Shown here in pieces: positions 16,849-25,177 of a stretch of 48,150 bases of DNA. The translations under genes were made by a program, and so were the position numbers. The notes under the pieces were generated by a model, which worked only from the letters and a program-made list of their open reading frames with translations, did no database searches and was not told where the DNA came from. Position 1 is the stretch's first letter, and every line of letters begins with the position of its first letter. The stretch is taken from positions 1-48,150 of the forward strand of contig JACZSL010000005.1 in the NCBI GenBank assembly GCA_022574205.1, given 5' to 3'. Origin of the DNA: Patescibacteria group bacterium. GTDB taxonomy: Bacteria; Patescibacteriota; Minisyncoccia; Phycocordibacterales; JACZSL01.

Positions 16849-16894
16849 ATCGTGCAAAGATACATAAAAATCGAAAAAAATCGTTTTCTCGGGG

Positions 16895-16922
16895 TTGACT
16901 ATTATTTCGGTTTTGCTACTAT
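16895..16922 (+). promoter_or_regulatory. tuf promoter
   Basis: TTGACT (16895-16900), 16 bp, TACTAT (16917-16922) with an extended TGC. Initiation near 16930 would give a leader of about 425 nt. Confidence 0.75.
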
Positions 16923-16929
16923 GTGCGTA

Positions 16930-17354
16930 CCGCGATTGAGCGTTCTTTTTGTTTGTGAGTTCCATTTCGGGACAAAGTAAAAAAACGCCCCAGTTACGGG
17001 GCTTCTTTATTAACGATGCAGAGTGAAGAGTGAACACTTGGAGCTCTGCAAGACTCATTGAGGACTTTTGTGATCCGCCAAGCGGCGGAGAAACAAAAGA
17101 GCCAATGAGTAGACGGCTTCTGTAAGAAGAGTGAAACGTGAAAGCGAGTGAAACGAAGCTTTCACGTTTCCGAGCCGAGGAGTTAATATAGGGTCAATAC
17201 CCCAATGCTTGCATTAGGGTGGTATGAACGAAGCGAGTTCAACAAACAGCGCACGTTTAATACAGGGCCCCTTTATAAATAGGCTAGTCTTTAGGCTTCG
17301 AGAAGGCGTTCTCGCGCCTCGACGCTTGAAATCTAGCGGGTAGAAATAATTAAT
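16930..17354 (+). promoter_or_regulatory. Long structured 5' leader of tuf
   Basis: No gene is seen in this 425-nt stretch, but several stable hairpins are. A terminator-like GCCCC/GGGGC with TTCTTT lies at 16987-17008. A three-part hairpin at 17054-17109 has CTCATTG/CAATGAG, CTTTTGT/ACAAAAG and CCGCC/GGCGG stems. A perfect 13-bp stem GAAACGTGAAAGC / GCTTTCACGTTTC lies at 17133-17170. AATG/CATT within ATACC/GGTAT lies at about 17196-17226, and a GC-rich hairpin at about 17300-17330. It resembles an attenuated or ligand/protein-sensing leader. Confidence 0.7.
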
Positions 17355-18548
17355 ATGGCAGAAAAATTTGATCGTTCAAAGCCGCACGTAAACGTAGGAA
17401 CCATCGGTCACGTTGACCACGGTAAGACTACTCTTACTGCTGCGATTTTGCACTCACTTGATCTTGATGGTCAAAAGGTAAGGCTTAGGAAAGTCGATGA
17501 TATCGATAGTGCGCCTGAAGAAAAAGCACGAGGTATTACAATTGCTCTTTCACACAACGAGTATGAAACAGCAGCACGTCACTACGCGCACATCGATGCG
17601 CCTGGGCACGCGGACTACATTAAAAACATGATTACTGGTGCCGCACAGATGGACGGCGCAATTCTTGTTGTTGCCGCAACTGACGGTGTTATGCCACAAA
17701 CTCGTGAGCACATTCTACTTGCAAAGCAGGTTGGTGTTCCAAAGATTATAGTATTTTTGAACAAAGTAGACATGGTTGATGATCCAGATCTTATCGACCT
17801 AGTTGAAGAGGAGGTTCGAGAACTTCTTACAAAGTATGATTATGACGGTGAAAAAGTTCCGGTCATCCGAGGTTCAGCTTTGAAAGCTCTTGATGGAAAA
17901 TCAAAAGACGATGAAGAAGTAAAGAAAATTCTTGAACTCACAAAAGCTATCGACGAATACATCCCAGTGCCAGTGAGAGAAACTGACAAACCATTTCTTA
18001 TGCCGATTGAGGACATTTTCTCTATTGAAGGACGAGGTACTGTTGTAACAGGCCGAATCGAGCGAGGAGTTGTGAAAATTGGGGAAGAAGTTGAAATCGT
18101 TGGAATCAAAGATACATCAAAGACCACTATTACTGGTATTGAAATGTTCAACAAGCAGCTCGATACAGGAGAAGCTGGCGACAACGCAGGGCTTCTACTT
18201 CGAGGTCTTAAAAAAGAAGATGTCCACCGAGGACAGGTGCTTGCAAAGGTAGGTAGCGTTACGCCTCACACAGAGTTTGAGGCAGAAGTCTACATTCTTT
18301 CAAAAGAGGAAGGAGGACGACATACACCATTCTTTTCTGGCTACAAACCGCAGTTCTACATGCGAACAACAGACGTTACAGGAGATGTCACACTTGCAGA
18401 AGGAACAGAGATGGTTATGCCAGGAGACACCGTTACATTTAAAGTAAAACTTGTCGTACCTATTGCTCTAGAAGAGAAACAAAGATTTGCAATCCGCGAA
18501 GGTGGTAAAACAGTTGGTGCGGGCGTCGTAACTAAAGTAGTCGCTTAA
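17355..18548 (+). CDS. tuf: Elongation factor Tu
   Basis: Delivers aminoacyl-tRNA to the ribosome. The 397-residue product has GHVDHGKTT (P-loop), [13 protein letters not shown] (switch I), DAPGHADY (G3), NKVDMVDD (G4), a [10 protein letters not shown]5 segment, and domain II/III sequences such as [13 protein letters not shown] and [16 protein letters not shown]. Length is as expected. It has its own promoter and very long leader, separating it from fusA, unlike the contiguous fusA-tuf of many bacteria. Confidence 0.97.
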   Translation: MAEKFDRSKPHVNVGTIGHVDHGKTTLTAAILHSLDLDGQKVRLRKVDDIDSAPEEKARGITIALSHNEYETAARHYAHIDAPGHADYIKNMITGAAQMDGAILVVAATDGVMPQTREHILLAKQVGVPKIIVFLNKVDMVDDPDLIDLVEEEVRELLTKYDYDGEKVPVIRGSALKALDGKSKDDEEVKKILELTKAIDEYIPVPVRETDKPFLMPIEDIFSIEGRGTVVTGRIERGVVKIGEEVEIVGIKDTSKTTITGIEMFNKQLDTGEAGDNAGLLLRGLKKEDVHRGQVLAKVGSVTPHTEFEAEVYILSKEEGGRHTPFFSGYKPQFYMRTTDVTGDVTLAEGTEMVMPGDTVTFKVKLVVPIALEEKQRFAIREGGKTVGAGVVTKVVA

Positions 18549-18592
18549 GAAGAACAAGGGAGCGGAACGATTATTGTTTTACTTACCCACCA

Positions 18593-18663
18593 AAATTTTA
18601 GCAAAGCTAAAATTTAAGCGTGTATAAGATTTTCTAAGCTTACTTTGTTCACTAATAAAATCT
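18593..18663 (+). promoter_or_regulatory. Two hairpins between tuf and rpsJ
   Basis: AAATTTTAGC-AAA-GCTAAAATTT (18593-18615) is a perfect hairpin. Then AGATTTT (18627-18633) pairs with AAAATCT (18657-18663), ending 3 nt before the rpsJ ATG. The second is the same leader hairpin found before rplD and rpmI. There is no Shine-Dalgarno site; the hairpin occupies its place. Confidence 0.65.
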
Positions 18664-18666
18664 AAG

Positions 18667-19122
18667 ATGGCTACGAAAAAAGAAGAAACAACCAAAAAGA
18701 CCAAAACGTCCACCACACGCACCTCCACCCAAGGTAGAAAGAAGAAAGTTACAGCAAACCCGCCTGCTGGCAAGGCAGGAACTAAAATAAGTAAAACTTC
18801 TAAGAAAAAAGAAGTAACCCAAAGACTTCGTATCAAGGTCCGTGCTTACGAGCACAAGATTCTTGACGCATCAGTTAAACAGATCATCGATACAGCCACA
18901 AGATTCGACGCGACAATTTTAGGTCCCATACCTCTTCCAACAGAGATGAAAAAATATACAGTTAATCGTTCAGCATTTATCTTTAAAGACGCGCGAGAAC
19001 AATTTGAAATGCGAGTGCACAAACGATTGATTGATATAATAAGCCCGTCACCAAAAGTGATTGAGGCGCTGACAAATCTGAATTTACCTTTAGGTGTAAA
19101 TATAGATGTAAAAATGATCTAA
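18667..19122 (+). CDS. rpsJ: Small ribosomal subunit protein uS10 with lysine-rich N-terminal extension
   Basis: The uS10 core starts at about residue 50 (QRLRIKVRAYEHKILDAS) and includes GPIPLPTEMKKYTVNRS and REQFEMRVHKRLIDI, standard family signatures. Before it lies a 50-residue Lys/Thr/Ser-rich low-complexity extension. Total length is 151 against about 102 in E. coli. The same kind of tail is seen on uL23, uS5, uL22 and uS19 here. A terminator follows directly, so the rest of the S10 operon uses another promoter. Confidence 0.95.
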   Translation: MATKKEETTKKTKTSTTRTSTQGRKKKVTANPPAGKAGTKISKTSKKKEVTQRLRIKVRAYEHKILDASVKQIIDTATRFDATILGPIPLPTEMKKYTVNRSAFIFKDAREQFEMRVHKRLIDIISPSPKVIEALTNLNLPLGVNIDVKMI

Positions 19123-19127
19123 AGAAA

Positions 19128-19152
19128 AAAACGCCACAAGTTGGCGTTTTTT
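19128..19152 (+). terminator. Terminator after rpsJ
   Basis: AAAACGCCA, loop CAAGT, TGGCGTTTT plus more T. It splits rpsJ from rplC. Confidence 0.85.
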
Positions 19153-19161
19153 TTGTTATTG

Positions 19162-19371
19162 CTATTCTAGTATGAAGTTACAGGTCTTTGTGCGAGAAGT
19201 GGCTTGGTAATCATATGCTCCGTATTCCGGCGGGCCATTCTTTGGGTGGCACTCTTTTATATTAATGGTATACTTGTAATGGTAGCTTGCGTACGATATC
19301 CCCACGACGCAAGCATCGAGGCCCCTTAGAAGGAAATTAAAGGGTCTCACCTTAAGCGGGCCGCATCTCAC
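19162..19371 (-). CDS. Possible small orphan protein in the rpsJ-rplC gap
   Basis: A 69-codon minus-strand frame in an otherwise gene-free gap. The product is Tyr/Cys/Pro-rich with no family recognised; four cysteines might suggest a secreted or metal-binding peptide. There is no Shine-Dalgarno site and no clear promoter. It is listed because the gap has no other content and a second minus-strand orphan lies in the comparable gap before rpsN. Chance is a real alternative. Confidence 0.25.
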   Translation of the reverse strand: MRCGPLKVRPFNFLLRGLDACVVGISYASYHYKYTINIKECHPKNGPPEYGAYDYQATSRTKTCNFILE

Positions 19372-19390
19372 GATGCTGCCCGCGTTTTAC

Positions 19391-19418
19391 TTGCACTACT
19401 TTTTAATTCCTGTATAGT
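19391..19418 (+). promoter_or_regulatory. rplC promoter
   Basis: TTGCAC (19391-19396), 16 bp, TATAGT (19413-19418). It restarts transcription after the rpsJ terminator. Confidence 0.65.
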
Positions 19419-19476
19419 AATTCTCATTGAATCCATGTCCTCAAGAAGACTAATAGGGGACCACTGGGAAGCTAAG

Positions 19477-19502
19477 TCGCTGCTTTCTGGTAGCGATTTT
19501 TC
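19477..19502 (+). promoter_or_regulatory. Attenuator-like hairpin before rplC
   Basis: TCGCT (19477-19481) pairs with AGCGA (19492-19496), followed by TTTTT, 4-5 nt before the preferred rplC ATG at 19507. It has the same form as the hairpins before fusA, rpsS and rpsN. Confidence 0.5.
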
Positions 19503-19506
19503 AAAT

Positions 19507-20100
19507 ATGAAATTTATTCTTGGAACAAAGGAAAATATGACTCAAGTCTGGAATGAGGACGGGCGGGTTTTTCCCGCCACAATAATTTCAGCCGGCCCTG
19601 TTAAAGTTATTCAAATAAAAGATGTCAAAAAAGATGGATATGCCGCGACACAAGTTGGGTATGGTACTAAAAAAGAAAAGAACGTAAATAAAGCACAAAG
19701 GAAAGGGGGACTCTTTCGATTTCTTCGCGAATTTAGAGGGAATACCCAGTACAAGGTTGGCGACAAAATAGACGTTTCTTCCTTTTCGGTTGGTGACATC
19801 GTTGAAGTCTCTGCTATTTCAAAAGGAAAAGGATTTCAGGGGGGCGTTAAGCGACATGGATTCGCGGGCGGTCCGCGAACGCATGGTAATAAGCATCACG
19901 AACGAGCGCCGGGATCAATCGGCGCGACAGGGCCACAGCGAGTGTTAAAGGGGGTTAGAATGGCAGGACGTATGGGCAACGAGCGTGTAACAGTCAAAAA
20001 CCTTAAAATTCTTCAGATTGACCAAGAAGAAAATAAAATGTTAATTAGTGGCGCCATTCCAGGACATCGTGGCACTCTCATAGAAATTACAGGAAAATAA
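19507..20100 (+). CDS. rplC: Large ribosomal subunit protein uL3
   Basis: A 197-residue uL3 beginning MKFILGTKENMTQVWNEDG, with VGYGTKKEKNVNKAQ, FRGNTQYKVGD, and the peptidyl-transferase-facing loop RHGFAGGPRTHGNKHH, then GSIGATGPQRV and MAGRMGNERVTVKNL. An upstream ATG at 19435 is in frame but its 24 codons coincide with the leader hairpin and do not match uL3, so 19507 is chosen. First gene of the rplC-rplD-rplW-rplB run. Confidence 0.95.
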   Translation: MKFILGTKENMTQVWNEDGRVFPATIISAGPVKVIQIKDVKKDGYAATQVGYGTKKEKNVNKAQRKGGLFRFLREFRGNTQYKVGDKIDVSSFSVGDIVEVSAISKGKGFQGGVKRHGFAGGPRTHGNKHHERAPGSIGATGPQRVLKGVRMAGRMGNERVTVKNLKILQIDQEENKMLISGAIPGHRGTLIEITGK

Positions 20101-20127
20101 TGACCCGCGGGGAATATATTTTACTTA

Positions 20128-20224
20128 ACCGAGCACATAGTATTAAGAAACCACAATAAGAAACATGAAAAGATCTCAATCTAATAGCTACAATCACCAA
20201 ATAAATGCACACTATGTGCTCGGT
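20128..20224 (+). repeat. Family A palindromic element, copy 1
   Basis: 97 bp bounded by ACCGAGCACATAGT (20128-20141) and its exact complement ACTATGTGCTCGGT (20211-20224). The interior contains TATTAAGAAACCACAATAAG and AACATG, nearly identical to copy 2. It is preceded by a weaker hairpin (AAAATA/TATTTT) and followed by the leader hairpin of rplD. Confidence 0.9.
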
Positions 20225-20227
20225 GTG

Positions 20228-20264
20228 AGATTTTCTAATCTCGCAAAGCTCGATAACAAAATCT
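20228..20264 (+). promoter_or_regulatory. Leader hairpin before rplD
   Basis: AGATTTT (20228-20234) pairs with AAAATCT (20258-20264), then AAC and the ATG at 20268. It matches the hairpins before rpsJ and rpmI. Confidence 0.65.
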
Positions 20265-20267
20265 AAC

Positions 20268-20948
20268 ATGGAAGCAAAAGTATACGATATAACAGGGCGT
20301 GAAACAGGGAAAGTAACATTACCAAAAGAAGTTTTTGGGCTTCCTTGGAATGCTGACTTGGTGCATCAAGTTATGGTGGGGCAATCTTCTAATGCACGCA
20401 CTCCAGTTGCACACACAAAAGACCGCAGCGAAGTACGCGGAGGCGGCCGAAAACCATGGCGCCAAAAAGGTACGGGGCGAGCGCGGCACGGCTCAAGTAG
20501 GAGCCCTATATGGAGTGGTGGTGGTGTCACTTTTGGTCCACGAAACGACAGAAATTACAGTAAAAAAATCAACAAGAAGATGCGCACGAAAGCACTATTT
20601 ACTGTTCTCTCGGAGAAATTAAGAGACGGAGAAATCCTATTTGTTGATAGTATTTCTTTTAATGAAGCAAAAACAAAAGAGGCAGTAAAGACACTCGAAG
20701 GAATTTCGAAAATAAAAGGGTTCGGTGGTCTGCCACAAAAGAAAAAGAATTCAGCGCTTATTGCTTTGTCTTCACACGATATAAACACAGCAAAAAGTTT
20801 CAGAAACTTCGGAAACATTCTAGTAGAGGAGCTTCGAAACTTAAATGTGATTACAGCTCTCACTTATAAATATATTATTGTTGCTAATCCAAAAGAAGCT
20901 CTTAAAATGTTAGAAAGCAGGACATTTTCTAAACGAAACTCTAAATAA
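20268..20948 (+). CDS. rplD: Large ribosomal subunit protein uL4
   Basis: A 226-residue uL4 with VHQVMVGQSSNARTPVAHTK, RGGGRKPWRQKGTGRARHG and RSPIWSGGGVTFGPR (the exit-tunnel loop), and a C-terminal globular part ending in ITALTYKYIIVANPKEALK. In E. coli uL4 also represses the S10 operon; whether this one does is unknown. It is separated from rplC by a 167-bp gap filled by structured repeats. Confidence 0.96.
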   Translation: MEAKVYDITGRETGKVTLPKEVFGLPWNADLVHQVMVGQSSNARTPVAHTKDRSEVRGGGRKPWRQKGTGRARHGSSRSPIWSGGGVTFGPRNDRNYSKKINKKMRTKALFTVLSEKLRDGEILFVDSISFNEAKTKEAVKTLEGISKIKGFGGLPQKKKNSALIALSSHDINTAKSFRNFGNILVEELRNLNVITALTYKYIIVANPKEALKMLESRTFSKRNSK

Positions 20949-20953
20949 ATATC

Positions 20954-21424
20954 ATGGCATTTTTTAAACGAACAAAAAAATCTGAAGATAAGCCAAGTCA
21001 GCCTAAAGCTGATAAAGTTACAAAAGTTAAATCTACAACTGTAACCGAAGCTCCCGCTGAACCTAATGTTTCAAGGACGAAAAGCGACAAGAAGACAGTA
21101 AAACACACCGAAATCAAACGTTCCACGCTTATTTCAAAAGAATTAGACCTTTCTGGTATATTGCTACGACCGCGCATTACTGAAAAAGCGACGATTGTCG
21201 CGGAGAGTGGCGTGTATGTGTTTGAAGTTTCCAAACGCGCAACCAAACATACTATAAAACAGGCAGTCAAGAAGATTTATAAAGTCGATGCAATTCGTGT
21301 AAACATAGTCAAGCTTCCTTCGAAAAAACGAGTATCAGGACGAACGCGAATAGTAGGTGTAAAGTCAAGCGGAAAGAAAGCGTATGTCTACTTAAAGAAG
21401 GGAGATCGTATTGAGTTCGTTTAG
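20954..21424 (+). CDS. rplW: Large ribosomal subunit protein uL23 with N-terminal extension
   Basis: The uL23 core begins near residue 68 (GILLRPRITEKATIVAES) and continues VYVFEVSKRATKHTIKQA, KVDAIRVNIVKLPSK and a C-terminal KKAYVYLKKGDRIEF. About 65 residues of Lys/Ser/Thr-rich sequence precede it (total 156 aa; about 100 is usual). uL23 sits at the tunnel exit where targeting factors dock, so the tail could matter there, but that is inference. Starts 5 bp after rplD. Confidence 0.94.
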   Translation: MAFFKRTKKSEDKPSQPKADKVTKVKSTTVTEAPAEPNVSRTKSDKKTVKHTEIKRSTLISKELDLSGILLRPRITEKATIVAESGVYVFEVSKRATKHTIKQAVKKIYKVDAIRVNIVKLPSKKRVSGRTRIVGVKSSGKKAYVYLKKGDRIEFV

Positions 21425-21469
21425 AAATTAAAGGAGTCTCGGTTTACCGATACGACTATTAATTACTTA

Positions 21470-21566
21470 ACCGAGCACATAGTATTAAGAAACCACAATA
21501 AGAAACATGGAAATATCTTTATCTAGTAACCACAATCACCAGGTATCTACGCACTATGTGCTCGGT
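21470..21566 (+). repeat. Family A palindromic element, copy 2
   Basis: 97 bp with the same 14-bp perfect inverted ends as copy 1 (21470-21483 and 21553-21566). The interior shares its first 27 bases with copy 1. A nested hairpin with AATTAA/TTAATT and GGAGTC/GACT lies just upstream, the same type as upstream of copy 5. Confidence 0.9.
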
Positions 21567-21610
21567 AATGATTCTGTAGCATCCGCCTAAGGCGGATTAA
21601 CATCATCTGT

Positions 21611-22453
21611 ATGAAAAAACTAAAACCTAAAACACCAGGAAGCCGCGGCACAGCAATCGTTTCCTATAAAAAAATACTCACGAAATCGAAGCCCCACAAG
21701 GCGTTGACGAAAGGATTTCGTCGTGGTTCAGGGAGGAACAGCGCTGGGCGAATTACAACACGCCATAAAGGCGGTGGTCATAAAAGAAGGTTCCGTGAGA
21801 TAGATTTCAAATATAATAAGCGGGATATGGAGGCTCGTATAGAGAGTGTTGAGTATGATCCAAATCGTTCTGGTTTTATTGCACTTGTGCTATTTAGGGA
21901 TGGCGAACGACGTTATGTTGTTGTGTCAAAGGGTGTTACGGTTGGCGACACGTTTATTGTTTCAGAAAATGCACCTGTTAAGCTAGGAAACCGTCTTCCA
22001 CTTGGAAAGATTCCTATTGGTACGTTTGTATATAATGTTGAATTAAAACCAGAAGGTGGTGCGCGCATCGCCAGATCAGCAGGCAATGCAGCAGAGGTAA
22101 TTGCGCACGACCAGGGACATACTAACCTTAAGATGCCGTCATCAGAAGTGCGTAAAGTACCGAGCCTTGCATGGGCGTCAATAGGCGAAGTTTCAAACGA
22201 TGAACATAAGCTCGTTGTGTTAGGGAAGGCTGGACGAAAACGCTGGATGGGGATTCGTCCTACTGTTCGCGGAGCCGCGATGAACGCAGTTGATCACCCA
22301 CATGGAGGAGGAGAGGGCAGAGCGGGCCGTGGTCATAGGCGAGCTAGAACAAAGTGGGGAAAACCATCAGGAAAAGGGCAGAAAACCAGAAAGCCAAAAA
22401 AATACTCAAATAGCCTGATTTTACGAAGGAGAAAGGTGGGTAAGAGACGATAG
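21611..22453 (+). CDS. rplB: Large ribosomal subunit protein uL2
   Basis: A 280-residue uL2 with KGFRRGSGRNSAGRITTRHK, GGGHKRRFREIDFKYN, the beta-barrel body, and the C-terminal signature AMNAVDHPHGGGEGRAGRG near the peptidyl-transferase centre. Length is normal (about 273-280 aa). A CCGCCT-AAGGCGG hairpin lies just before the start, and the gene ends before a gap with a new promoter for rpsS. Confidence 0.97.
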   Translation: MKKLKPKTPGSRGTAIVSYKKILTKSKPHKALTKGFRRGSGRNSAGRITTRHKGGGHKRRFREIDFKYNKRDMEARIESVEYDPNRSGFIALVLFRDGERRYVVVSKGVTVGDTFIVSENAPVKLGNRLPLGKIPIGTFVYNVELKPEGGARIARSAGNAAEVIAHDQGHTNLKMPSSEVRKVPSLAWASIGEVSNDEHKLVVLGKAGRKRWMGIRPTVRGAAMNAVDHPHGGGEGRAGRGHRRARTKWGKPSGKGQKTRKPKKYSNSLILRRRKVGKRR

Positions 22454-22508
22454 GCGAAACAATAGTTAGTTGACACACAGTTTTATTTTTTGGAAATCCC
22501 ATTTTTCG

Positions 22509-22563
22509 TTGACATCTATACATATTTTGGTAGTATAGGCCCGAAGCTCAGAGGAGCTTTTTT
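22509..22563 (+). promoter_or_regulatory. rpsS promoter with attenuator-like hairpin
   Basis: TTGACA (22509-22514), 16 bp, TAGTAT (22531-22536). Eight bases further, AAGCTC-AGAG-GAGCTT (22544-22559) is followed by six T, the form of an intrinsic terminator at the very start of the transcript. The rpsS ATG is at 22617. Confidence 0.75.
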
Positions 22564-22616
22564 ATATCGTCTCCCGAGGCACATCCGATTTACGGAAGTC
22601 CGAGATTAAAAAACCA

Positions 22617-22955
22617 ATGACGCGATCACTGAAAAAAGGTCCTTACGTAGATGAAAAACTACTTAAGAAAATAGTCCAAAAAAAGTCCGATAAAAACGGA
22701 ATTATTAATACTTGGGCGCGAGGCAGCCAAATTGCACCAGAAATGGTGGGATTTACTTTTGGTGTGCACAATGGTCGCGAGCATATTGAAGTATTAGTTT
22801 CAGAAGACATGGTAGGACACCGTTTTGGTGAGTTCTCTCCAACAAAGAAGTTTATTCGACACGGTGGAAAGATGCAGAAAGAGCTTGAAATAAAACGAAA
22901 GGAGGCTGAAGTTACAGCAGCGAAAACCGCAAAAGCAGCAGCTGACTCTAAATAA
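22617..22955 (+). CDS. rpsS: Small ribosomal subunit protein uS19
   Basis: The 112-residue product starts [19 protein letters not shown] and has [20 protein letters not shown] and [19 protein letters not shown], the family core. It is about 20 residues longer than usual because of an Ala/Lys/Glu-rich tail ([13 protein letters not shown]). Driven by its own promoter; a 132-bp gap with a long inverted repeat separates it from rplV. Confidence 0.96.
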   Translation: MTRSLKKGPYVDEKLLKKIVQKKSDKNGIINTWARGSQIAPEMVGFTFGVHNGREHIEVLVSEDMVGHRFGEFSPTKKFIRHGGKMQKELEIKRKEAEVTAAKTAKAAADSK

Positions 22956-22970
22956 TTTTCAGTCATGAAT

Positions 22971-23087
22971 CCTGTACGAAATAAAAAAGTTATGTTACAC
23001 CAATCAACAGAAACGAACAATGTAGTTTGTGGTCGCCATTATAAGCAATTAGTGGATGGAAATTTTTAATTTACTATTTCGTACGGG
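22971..23087 (+). repeat. Long hairpin element before rplV (different ends from family A)
   Basis: CCTGTACGAAATA (22971-22983) and TATTTCGTACGGG (23075-23087) pair at 12 of 13 positions around a 91-nt interior. The right arm abuts the rplV ATG, so it would hide the start if formed. Layout resembles family A (about 100 bp, 13-14-bp ends, directly before a ribosomal-protein gene) with unrelated sequence. Confidence 0.8.
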
Positions 23088-23582
23088 ATGAAAGCAAAAC
23101 TTCGACAATACAGACAGGCTCCACGTAAAGTCCGACTCGTTGCAGATTTTGTGCGTGGCAAAGAGGTAATAAAAGCGCTTGATCTCCTCCTTTACATTAA
23201 TAAGCGTGCCGCACGACCACTTCGAAAGTTGATTCTATCTGCAGCGGCCAATGCGAAGGAAGCTAAAGGATTTTCACAAGACGAACTTTTTATAAAAGAG
23301 GTGCGTGTTGATAAAGGTCTTACTTACAAACGATTTCGAGCAAGAGCACGTGGGCGTGCCGCACCGATACACAAACACACAAGCAATATTTCAATTGCAC
23401 TTGAAACAAAAAAGTTACCCGAGTCTCCAAAAGCCGTAGAGCCAAATGGAAAAGTTAAAAAAGAGACGAAAATCATCTCTAAAAAGGATGATAAACATAA
23501 AAAAAAGAAAACACCAACGACTAAAACTAGCAAAGCTAGTTCGCCCGACCAGTCGAAGACTGGTTTAAGGAAAAATAGTTAA
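23088..23582 (+). CDS. rplV: Large ribosomal subunit protein uL22 with lysine-rich C-terminal tail
   Basis: Core residues 1-110 show YRQAPRKVRLVADFVRGKEV, AARPLRKLILSAAANAKEAK, FIKEVRVDKGLTYKRFRARA and the beta-hairpin RGRAAPIHKHTSNISI, typical uL22. A 55-residue Lys/Thr/Ser-rich tail follows, giving 164 aa against about 110. ATG 23088 directly follows the inverted-repeat element. One base separates it from rpsC. Confidence 0.95.
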   Translation: MKAKLRQYRQAPRKVRLVADFVRGKEVIKALDLLLYINKRAARPLRKLILSAAANAKEAKGFSQDELFIKEVRVDKGLTYKRFRARARGRAAPIHKHTSNISIALETKKLPESPKAVEPNGKVKKETKIISKKDDKHKKKKTPTTKTSKASSPDQSKTGLRKNS

Positions 23583-23583
23583 C

Positions 23584-24258
23584 ATGACACACGTTGTTCA
23601 CCCATATTCACATAGATTAGGCATTTTACGCAGCTGGAAGAGTCGGTGGTTTGCTAATTCCCCTAAACAATATCGAGAGAACCTTAAATGTGACACACTT
23701 ATCAGAGAATTTTTGATGAAACGGCTCCGTGGATTTTATGTAAGTTTAATTGAAATTGAGCGAAACGGTGGAATATTACGAATTATTATTAAAACATCAC
23801 GCCCCGGAATGATTATTGGCCGAAGTGGCGAAGGCTCTCAAAAGCTGAAAAGCGATCTTTTAAAAATGATCAACAAAATTCGTTTTATAGGAAGCACCCC
23901 TGAAGTAAAGCTTGATATAGAAGAAGTCCGCTCTCCAGAGAGCAACGCAGCTATAGTAAGCCAAATGATAGCTGAGGCGCTCGAAAAGCGTGTACAGTTT
24001 CGTCGTGTATTAAAGCAGACTGTAGAAAAAGTTATGGCTAATCGCGACGTTCTCGGAGTACGTATAACTGTGGGAGGACGTCTTGGTGGCGCTGAAATGT
24101 CACGAAAAGAGAGTATAAAAAAAGGGAGAATTCCTCTACAGACATTTCGGGCAGACATTGATTATGCGACTGAAAAAGCCCATCTCCCATATGGTGTTAT
24201 TGGCATTAAAGTATGGATTTACAAAGGAGACGTGTTTGATAAAAAGGATTCACGATAA
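23584..24258 (+). CDS. rpsC: Small ribosomal subunit protein uS3
   Basis: A 224-residue uS3 with the N-terminal HPYSHRLGILRSWKSRWFA, the KH domain with RPGMIIGRSGEGSQKLKSDL, and the C-terminal VRITVGGRLGGAEMSRKE and GVIGIKVWIYKG. It lines the mRNA entry channel. Length is typical (about 210-235). It sits in a tight run rplV-rpsC-rplP-rpmC-rpsQ-rplN-rplX-rplE with gaps of 1-8 bp. Confidence 0.97.
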   Translation: MTHVVHPYSHRLGILRSWKSRWFANSPKQYRENLKCDTLIREFLMKRLRGFYVSLIEIERNGGILRIIIKTSRPGMIIGRSGEGSQKLKSDLLKMINKIRFIGSTPEVKLDIEEVRSPESNAAIVSQMIAEALEKRVQFRRVLKQTVEKVMANRDVLGVRITVGGRLGGAEMSRKESIKKGRIPLQTFRADIDYATEKAHLPYGVIGIKVWIYKGDVFDKKDSR

Positions 24259-24266
24259 AAAGTATT

Positions 24267-24689
24267 ATGTTATTTCCCAAAAAAGTAAAACATAGAAAAT
24301 GGCAAACTGCCCGAAAGAATAAAAAAAAGATTCACCCTGAGACGCGTGGCATTTCTTTAGTGTATGGTTCGTTCGGCCTTAAGGCCATAACACCAGCACG
24401 CATAAAAAGTAATCAGATCGAGGCGGCACGACGTGTAATTTCCCGAACGACAGGGAAAACAGGAAAAACATGGATTCGGATTTTTCCCGACAGGCCATTT
24501 ACTCGAAAGTCTGCAGAAGTTGGTATGGGTAAAGGCAAAGGTGACCCGCAGGGATATGAATTTCTTGTAAATCCTGGACGTATTATTTTTGAGGTAGACG
24601 GTGTTAATGAAAGTGTGGCCCGAGAAGCACTTCGTAAGGCGGGTGCTAAGCTTCCAATAAAATCGACTATTGTAGCTAGAAACGGATAG
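24267..24689 (+). CDS. rplP: Large ribosomal subunit protein uL16
   Basis: A 140-residue uL16 beginning MLFPKKVKHRKWQTARKN, with GSFGLKAITPARIKSNQIEA, RIFPDRPFTRKSAEVGMGKG and a GDPQGYEFLVNPGRIIFEV segment. It contacts the A-site tRNA in the large subunit. Length normal. Follows rpsC by 8 bp. Confidence 0.97.
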   Translation: MLFPKKVKHRKWQTARKNKKKIHPETRGISLVYGSFGLKAITPARIKSNQIEAARRVISRTTGKTGKTWIRIFPDRPFTRKSAEVGMGKGKGDPQGYEFLVNPGRIIFEVDGVNESVAREALRKAGAKLPIKSTIVARNG

Positions 24690-24693
24690 AAAC

Positions 24694-24897
24694 ATGGCAG
24701 ACATCAAGAAAAAAAGTAACATTGATCTTAAAAAAGAACTCCTGGAAAAACGGGAGGACTTGAGAGCATTTCGTTTTGGCGTCGCAGGTTCTAAAGTTAG
24801 AAATATTAAGGCAGGGAAAAACCTTCGAAAGAATATATCACGCGTGCTAACGGAACTCCGAGCGCGAGAGATTGAGGTTAAGGAAAAACAAGTATAA
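24694..24897 (+). CDS. rpmC: Large ribosomal subunit protein uL29
   Basis: A 67-residue, all-helical protein with DLKKELLEKREDLRAFRFG and KVRNIKAGKNLRKNISRVL, matching the uL29 coiled hairpin. It binds near the tunnel exit beside uL23. Starts 4 bp after rplP. Confidence 0.95.
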   Translation: MADIKKKSNIDLKKELLEKREDLRAFRFGVAGSKVRNIKAGKNLRKNISRVLTELRAREIEVKEKQV

Positions 24898-24900
24898 AAC

Positions 24901-25170
24901 ATGACAGATAGAACTAAAACAGATGAGCTTAAGGCTCAAAAGAAAACCTTAAAGCGGGAAATTACAGGCGTTGTTGTGTCAGCAAAAATGCAAGACACAA
25001 TTGTCGTTGCGGTAACGCGCTATGTTAAACATGTAAAATATGGGAAATACCAAAAACGAGTGAAGAGATACCACGCACACGACGCTGGTAACAAGTGCGT
25101 AGTGGGAGACAGGGTGACTATCCGTGAGAGCAGGCCAATTTCCAAGAAAAAACACTTTATTGTTGTTTAA
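24901..25170 (+). CDS. rpsQ: Small ribosomal subunit protein uS17
   Basis: An 89-residue uS17 with the OB-fold core KREITGVVVSAKMQDTIVVA, VKHVKYGKYQKRVKRYHAHD and GDRVTIRESRPISKKKHFIV. A short charged leader of about 15 residues precedes the core. Starts 3 bp after rpmC. Confidence 0.96.
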   Translation: MTDRTKTDELKAQKKTLKREITGVVVSAKMQDTIVVAVTRYVKHVKYGKYQKRVKRYHAHDAGNKCVVGDRVTIRESRPISKKKHFIVV

Positions 25171-25177
25171 GAGTAAT

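Noticed and set aside
19435-19506. N-terminal extension of uL3 from ATG 19435
   Set aside because: The 24 codons do not resemble uL3 and coincide with a leader hairpin; 19507 matches the family start.
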